Assembly (NCBI GenBank): GCA_964549765.1
Contig: CAZJWR010000005.1
Location: 1-64,000 of the forward strand
Direction: 5' to 3'
Origin: CAZJWR01 sp964549765
Lineage (GTDB): Bacteria; Zixibacteria; MSB-5A5; GN15; JAAZOE01
Length of the DNA stretch: 64,000 nt
Below are positions 59,830-64,000 of the stretch, piece after piece (positions within the stretch are counted from its first letter, which is position 1; each line of letters opens with the position of its first letter). The notes beneath the pieces were generated by a model, which saw nothing but the letters and a program-made list of their open reading frames with translations, was not told the DNA's origin and did not search any database. A program made the translations under genes and the position numbers.

Positions 59830-60326
59830 TGCTGAGCATCCATATCATCGCGGTCGGGGGCGACAAAGAACAATGGATCACCGACCAGATCGACCATTAC
59901 CGCAAGCTCCTGCGCAGATATGCGAAGATCGAGTTAACAACCGTCGCCGAATCAAAATATACCAGATCCGCCAATATCGATCAGGCCCGCGCCGATGAAG
60001 CTGACGCGATTCGATCACGTCTGAAAAGCGGCTACGTGGTCGCGCTTGATGTCGGAGGCAGAATGTTCTCGACGGAGGAATTTGCGAATAAGCTCTCACG
60101 TTTGCAGGTGGACGGCCATTCGCTTATCGAATTCATCATCGGCGGCCCCTTCGGCTTGTATGAATCTTTCAAGAAGGCGACCGGCAAAGCCGGTCAGGGT
60201 TCATCGGCGGATTTGATTCTCAGCCTCTCCCCTCTCACGATGTCGCATCAGATCGTCCGGCTGGTGCTTCTGGAACAACTCTACCGGGCGCTGAACCTCA
60301 ACGCCGGTGGCAGCTATCACAAATAA
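59829..60326 (+). CDS. rlmH: 23S rRNA (pseudouridine1915-N3)-methyltransferase
   Basis: RlmH, 165 aa, a SPOUT methyltransferase that modifies pseudouridine 1915 in helix 69. The N-terminus MLSIHIIAVGGDKEQWI matches the family; YVVALDVGGRMFSTEEFANK is the second strand. The trefoil knot and SAM site are in IEFIIGGPFGLYESF and LILSLSPLTMSHQIVRLVLL, followed by EQLYRALNLNAGGSYHK, the conserved C-terminus. The protein is slightly longer than the usual 155-160 aa. ATG at 59829 shares its A with the yjbQ stop codon TAA. A bidirectional terminator follows. Confidence 0.96.
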   Translation: MLSIHIIAVGGDKEQWITDQIDHYRKLLRRYAKIELTTVAESKYTRSANIDQARADEADAIRSRLKSGYVVALDVGGRMFSTEEFANKLSRLQVDGHSLIEFIIGGPFGLYESFKKATGKAGQGSSADLILSLSPLTMSHQIVRLVLLEQLYRALNLNAGGSYHK

Positions 60327-60351
60327 TCCGCAAACGAATACCTTCATACAA

Positions 60352-60380
60352 AGAAAGCCCCGTAATGACGGGGCTTTCTT
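60352..60380. terminator. Bidirectional intrinsic terminator
   Basis: A perfect 12-base inverted repeat AGAAAGCCCCGT/ACGGGGCTTTCT (60352-60363 and 60368-60379) with the loop AATG. CTTTCTTCT on the plus side and CTTTCTTTG on the minus side serve as T-rich tails. It lies between the convergent rlmH and the giant secreted protein gene. Confidence 0.85.
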
Positions 60381-60407
60381 CTATCAGAGAGGTGGAGATG
60401 ATATTTT

Positions 60408-63400
60408 TTACTTTATTAGCACCATCTTGCAGATGGCCTCTTGATTGGCGGCCCGGGCGCGATAGAAATAGATGCCCGTCGCCACCATGTTGCCTTGCTG
60501 GTCGCGGCCGTCCCACTCGAAGGTGATATACCCGGCGTCGGCGTGTCCCGCCCATTTGCGGATGACCTGGCCGGTGATGTTGTAGATCGTGACATTATAG
60601 TCGGAAGCTGCGGGCAGTGCCAGATCGAACGTCGTCGACGGGTTGAACGGGTTGGGCCGGTTCTGTGTCAGGTACAGCCGATCCGGCATGTTCGTGTTGG
60701 TCAGCGCCGTGGTCAACGTCCGTCCATAGTAATCGGCCATCTCAATATCGACCAGTTTCACTTCAACCCCCTCAGGTACCGACAGGGTGATCAGGTCGGC
60801 CGCGCCGGCCGGGATTTTCCCTCCCGGCTTCATGCTGAACAGCAGCACCCGGAGATTGCCGTCGAGCACACCGTATTTCATATCCATGTTCGCGGCATTG
60901 TCGGCCAGAACCGGCACGGCATTGATCACGCCGTCACCGCTGAAGGTCATCAGGACGCCGCCAATATCGCGGGCGGAGTTGACGGTCACGGTGGCCTCAT
61001 TCTGGCGCTGGATGCAAGACGCCGAGACGACATCGCTTTCCGGTATCGGCTTGGGATAAGGCACCGCATCGCCGACGATAACGCGGACCAGATACACCAG
61101 GTCTGCGATGGACAGCGTGACACCGTCGGCGTTGACATCCGAAGCGGCAATCTGTCCCGGCACCGAAATCTGGAAGGCATCGAGCCCCCTGATGAAGTAA
61201 TTGGTATACACGACGGCGTCGGCAATCTCATAGGTCACACCGTTCAGGTTCATATCGCCCCGGGCGTCGATAGAATCAGGATGCTGGATACAGACGTCGC
61301 CGTTGTGATAGCTGATGCACCGTATCGGCGTGTATTTGTCTCCGACCATACATTCATCGGGGGTACCGATATGCGGAGGCCGGGATGCTTCGGGGTAGGC
61401 GGCGTCGTCGAACTCGTTCCAGATAATATTTCCCTCGGGGCTGAATATCATATGATCCACGTAGAGATACTGGCCGGTCGGATCGGAGAAACCGTTGTCG
61501 GTGCAGTCCATCCAGAAGAATTTGACGGGAACCCGCTGACCGCCGAAATTCAAATCGGACGTCACCCGGAACGACAGGGTGGCGATGACGCCACTCGGAT
61601 GCAGTTGTTCCGGCGGCGGGTGGTGCGCCCCGTTATTGATATCCGCGATCGCGACGAGCTTGATCAGACCGGACGGACACGGCGCCTCGCAGTTGCCCAA
61701 ATCGCCGATACGATAGGTGAAATATTCCCACCCGTTGACGGCGTCGCCGACATCGGCCCGCAGGAAAGTGAGCGCCGACGCGTCATATCCGATCAGCAAG
61801 TCATACCCGGCGACATCATTGAATGATTCGGCGGTGATATTGACGATGGCCCGGCTCCCGGGATTTACACACGGCGGGCCCTCGATGGCGACGTCGACGC
61901 AGGTCGAACATACCGCCGACGGCAGAACATCGATGCAATAGAGGGAATACACGGTATCACAGTAATCGGTCGCCAGGAATTTGAAACAGTACTGGGCGCT
62001 ATCGTTGGTCGGGGGCCGGAAGGTCAGGACTCCGCACTCGTACATTGAGTTATAAGCGAACTCGCCGAGGCCGGAATCCAGAACAAGCGTCATATCGTCG
62101 TAATCAGGATCGTGAATACAGATATCCTCGATGACAATGGCGCTGGTATCGGATTCGCATCTGACAACCGTTTCGATTTCCGGCAGATTTATACTGGGCG
62201 GTTGATTCGGCGTGGCGACAACCGGCAGTATCAGCGTATCGGCCAGATCGCAGGAATCGACCACCACCAACTGCAGGTGGCAATCGATGGCCGTCGTGGT
62301 TTCGATGCAGACCCGGCTGTTGGCGATATCAAGCACGGCCCCGGGACAATCTCCCGCGAGCGTCACCGATTTGATATTATTGTCGGGATCGCTGACGGTG
62401 TAATCGACGCAGATCGTCGCCGTGTGGCAGAATTTTGTTTCCGCCGGCGCCTCGCCGGAAATCACCGGCGGGCGATTGAGCAGCGTCGTCAACACGAACT
62501 GGCAGGAATCCTTCCCGCACTCGGTGGAATCGGTGATCGTTAGGGTATCCGTTCGGTTTTCTGTGGCGATGTAACAGATCGTGCCCGATGCCGGATTGAT
62601 GACGTACATGGCGGGCTTGACCGTCAGATGGCTACCCGGCTGGATGGGACCGATGTCGATACAGACCTCTCCCGGCAGACAGGCGACGACGGTATCATTG
62701 GCGGGACAGGGCGGACTGGGATGCTGGCCCTCTTCGAGCGTGATTATGGCCGTCGCCGTATCCCTGCGGCCGCAGTCGTCTTCGACAATCACGATCAGGG
62801 TGCAGGAGCCGAATTCCGTCGGCGTCCAGCAGAGCGAATCCCGGGCTTCATTGATCGATGCACCGCCGCATGTCGTCGAGCCGACGACACTGACGATATT
62901 ATCCTCGGCGTCACCGACAATTATCGGCACGCATAATGACTGCAATTCGCACAGCGATAGCGGACTTTCGTACGGTCCGAAGGAGACCGTCGGTGGCGTA
63001 TTCGCCTCGACGTTAAACGTGACCTCGCAGGTATCGGCGTCGCAATCGCTCGTGGCGACAACCGTGAAGGTGTATGATCCGGTCGTATCGGCATAGAAGC
63101 ACAGCTCGCCGTTGATATAGTGGCCGTCCGCTTCGAGAACCTCTATCTTGGCATCGACCGGATCGACGGGAATCGGGTAGCAGAGCGTATCCGGCTCACA
63201 GATGGTGAACCCAATGGGTCCCGGCGGACAATCGATAACGGCATGGGAACCAAATTCGATTGTCACGCACACGGTATCCTCTCCAACCACGCCGCATTCA
63301 TCGGTGGCCCGGGCGATAATGCAGTACACCCCGTCGGAATCGGCCGTGAAGCAGTATTGGCCGTTATCGTAAGTTCCCGTTTCGGGCAAGACCTCTATTA

Positions 63401-64000
63401 AATCGATATTGTTATCGGCATCGGCAAAGGTGAAGCCGTCGAGGCAGACTTGCCCGGGATCGCACAAAATCATCATCGTATCCGCCGGAACGGTGACCTG
63501 CGGCGGATGATTCATCGTCGCGATAATCATCCCGGTTGTCGTGGTCGCAGCATCGCAGGTATCATAGGCGGTCACGGCAATTTCAAATGTCCCGGCGACC
63601 GAAACCGGGAAGCAGACGCGCTGATTCTCGGCATCGTAATAGGCGGGAGCGCCGGCGACGACGGAATCGACGGTTCCATCAGGATCGGAGAAGGTGACCG
63701 GGAGACAGACCTCCGAGGGTTCACACAGAAATACCGTGGTATCTCCGATGGTGATATTCGGCTTCTGGTTCATGGTGACCACAACCGTTGCAGTATCGGC
63801 GTCGCTGTTGCCGCAGGAATCGGTAACGGTGAGGATAATATCGTAGGTACCTTCTCCGGGAGGTGTGAAGCAAACGGAACCATCGGTCAGCGTGTACCGA
63901 ATCGGTTCGACGGTGACATTGACAACGTTGTCGTCCGGATCGAAGTAGCTATAGGGGACACAGATTTCGCTCACATCGCACAGGTAGACCGAGGTATCGG
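60408..64000 (-). CDS. Giant secreted Cys-paired repeat protein with dockerin and FlgD/T9SS-like C-terminus (5' end outside window)
   Basis: At least 1196 residues; the frame is open to the window edge, so the N-terminus and signal peptide are missing. The first ~740 residues hold about eight units of 80-100 residues that start with an LCEPxEVCLP-type Cys pair followed by DPDG/DADN (e.g. VFLCEPSEVCLPVTFSDPDG, ILCDPGQVCLDGFTFADADN). A cohesin-like domain (about 750-900) follows, then dockerin-type loops (DMNLNGVTYEIADAVVYTNY, SDVNADGVTLSIADLVYLVR). The last ~85 residues, with NRPNPFNPSTTFDLALP and GIYFYRARAANQEAICKMVL, match the FlgD-like/T9SS type A sorting module. Surface adhesion or scaffolding is inferred. 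Confidence 0.85.
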   Translation of the reverse strand, partial: DTSVYLCDVSEICVPYSYFDPDDNVVNVTVEPIRYTLTDGSVCFTPPGEGTYDIILTVTDSCGNSDADTATVVVTMNQKPNITIGDTTVFLCEPSEVCLPVTFSDPDGTVDSVVAGAPAYYDAENQRVCFPVSVAGTFEIAVTAYDTCDAATTTTGMIIATMNHPPQVTVPADTMMILCDPGQVCLDGFTFADADNNIDLIEVLPETGTYDNGQYCFTADSDGVYCIIARATDECGVVGEDTVCVTIEFGSHAVIDCPPGPIGFTICEPDTLCYPIPVDPVDAKIEVLEADGHYINGELCFYADTTGSYTFTVVATSDCDADTCEVTFNVEANTPPTVSFGPYESPLSLCELQSLCVPIIVGDAEDNIVSVVGSTTCGGASINEARDSLCWTPTEFGSCTLIVIVEDDCGRRDTATAIITLEEGQHPSPPCPANDTVVACLPGEVCIDIGPIQPGSHLTVKPAMYVINPASGTICYIATENRTDTLTITDSTECGKDSCQFVLTTLLNRPPVISGEAPAETKFCHTATICVDYTVSDPDNNIKSVTLAGDCPGAVLDIANSRVCIETTTAIDCHLQLVVVDSCDLADTLILPVVATPNQPPSINLPEIETVVRCESDTSAIVIEDICIHDPDYDDMTLVLDSGLGEFAYNSMYECGVLTFRPPTNDSAQYCFKFLATDYCDTVYSLYCIDVLPSAVCSTCVDVAIEGPPCVNPGSRAIVNITAESFNDVAGYDLLIGYDASALTFLRADVGDAVNGWEYFTYRIGDLGNCEAPCPSGLIKLVAIADINNGAHHPPPEQLHPSGVIATLSFRVTSDLNFGGQRVPVKFFWMDCTDNGFSDPTGQYLYVDHMIFSPEGNIIWNEFDDAAYPEASRPPHIGTPDECMVGDKYTPIRCISYHNGDVCIQHPDSIDARGDMNLNGVTYEIADAVVYTNYFIRGLDAFQISVPGQIAASDVNADGVTLSIADLVYLVRVIVGDAVPYPKPIPESDVVSASCIQRQNEATVTVNSARDIGGVLMTFSGDGVINAVPVLADNAANMDMKYGVLDGNLRVLLFSMKPGGKIPAGAADLITLSVPEGVEVKLVDIEMADYYGRTLTTALTNTNMPDRLYLTQNRPNPFNPSTTFDLALPAASDYNVTIYNITGQVIRKWAGHADAGYITFEWDGRDQQGNMVATGIYFYRARAANQEAICKMVLIK

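Noticed and set aside
60441..61826. 461-codon open frame on the plus strand opposite the giant secreted protein gene
   Set aside because: The opposite strand encodes clear dockerin and FlgD-like domains; this frame has no family features and is a shadow.
1..64000. CRISPR arrays, prophage modules, toxin-antitoxin pairs
   Set aside because: No regularly spaced direct repeats, phage structural genes or small paired toxin/antitoxin genes were seen on either strand.

Overview
The window is about 64 kb of moderately GC-rich bacterial DNA from a Gram-negative (diderm) organism. An Omp85/TamA-like porin, TamB, AsmA, several outer-membrane beta-barrels, DsbD and a lipoprotein all point to an outer membrane. 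Dockerin-type calcium modules, an IPTL/VPxL-type C-terminal sorting signal and a giant secreted protein ending in a FlgD/T9SS-like domain suggest the FCB superphylum, possibly candidate phylum Zixibacteria. That placement rests on family knowledge and was not tested by any search. Genes are dense, often overlap by 1-40 bases, and use ATG, GTG and TTG starts. TTGACA-like/TATAAT-like promoters with 16-17 bp spacing are readable in several gaps.

Layout. Positions 1-10.7 kb, minus strand: a partial tRNA-Thr, then (in transcription order) yebC-ruvC-ruvA-ruvB and DUF2905-queA-ispD-ispF-dedA-ddl-HAD-M42 peptidase-cysS. 10.8-20.2 kb, mostly plus strand: HIT protein, rpsU, yqeY, cvpA, mutS2, dnaG, an ASCH/winged-helix protein and recN, with one minus-strand outer-membrane protein. 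20.2-27 kb, minus: a DUF488 gene broken by an in-frame TGA, then cysE, AsmA, a UlaG-like hydrolase, mnmA and a NifS/IscS cysteine desulfurase. 27-35.7 kb, minus: a colinear envelope block consisting of ECF sigma factor, anti-sigma, an HtrA-PDZ protein whose three catalytic positions are all replaced, a carboxymuconolactone decarboxylase-like protein, TamB and an Omp85 protein. 35.8-41.7 kb: a dockerin protein with a sorting tail, a complete IS256-family element with an 8-bp target duplication, a DUF401 transporter, a P1/DmpA peptidase and a class IV aminotransferase. 41.8-44.7 kb, plus: an operon of a beta-barrel, a CxxCH lipoprotein and a FadL/PorV-like protein. 44.7-51.9 kb, minus: creatininase, DUF2064, DsbD, a degenerate receiver-domain protein, rhomboid, a CoA-binding protein followed by a tiny membrane ORF interrupted by UGA, and thioredoxin. 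52-60.3 kb, plus: dtd, maf, a RodZ-like protein, an unknown protein, smc, ftsY, yjbQ and rlmH. From 60.4 kb to the edge, minus: a giant secreted repeat protein, truncated by the window.

Most of the window is chromosomal housekeeping: translation, repair, isoprenoid and cell-wall precursors, chromosome segregation and membrane targeting. The more unusual material is the sigma-led envelope block with a pseudoprotease and a terminator-like hairpin inside its signal-peptide codons, the possible selenoprotein-like small ORF at 50948-51115, and the secreted dockerin proteins. No CRISPR array, prophage, toxin-antitoxin pair or rRNA gene was seen.
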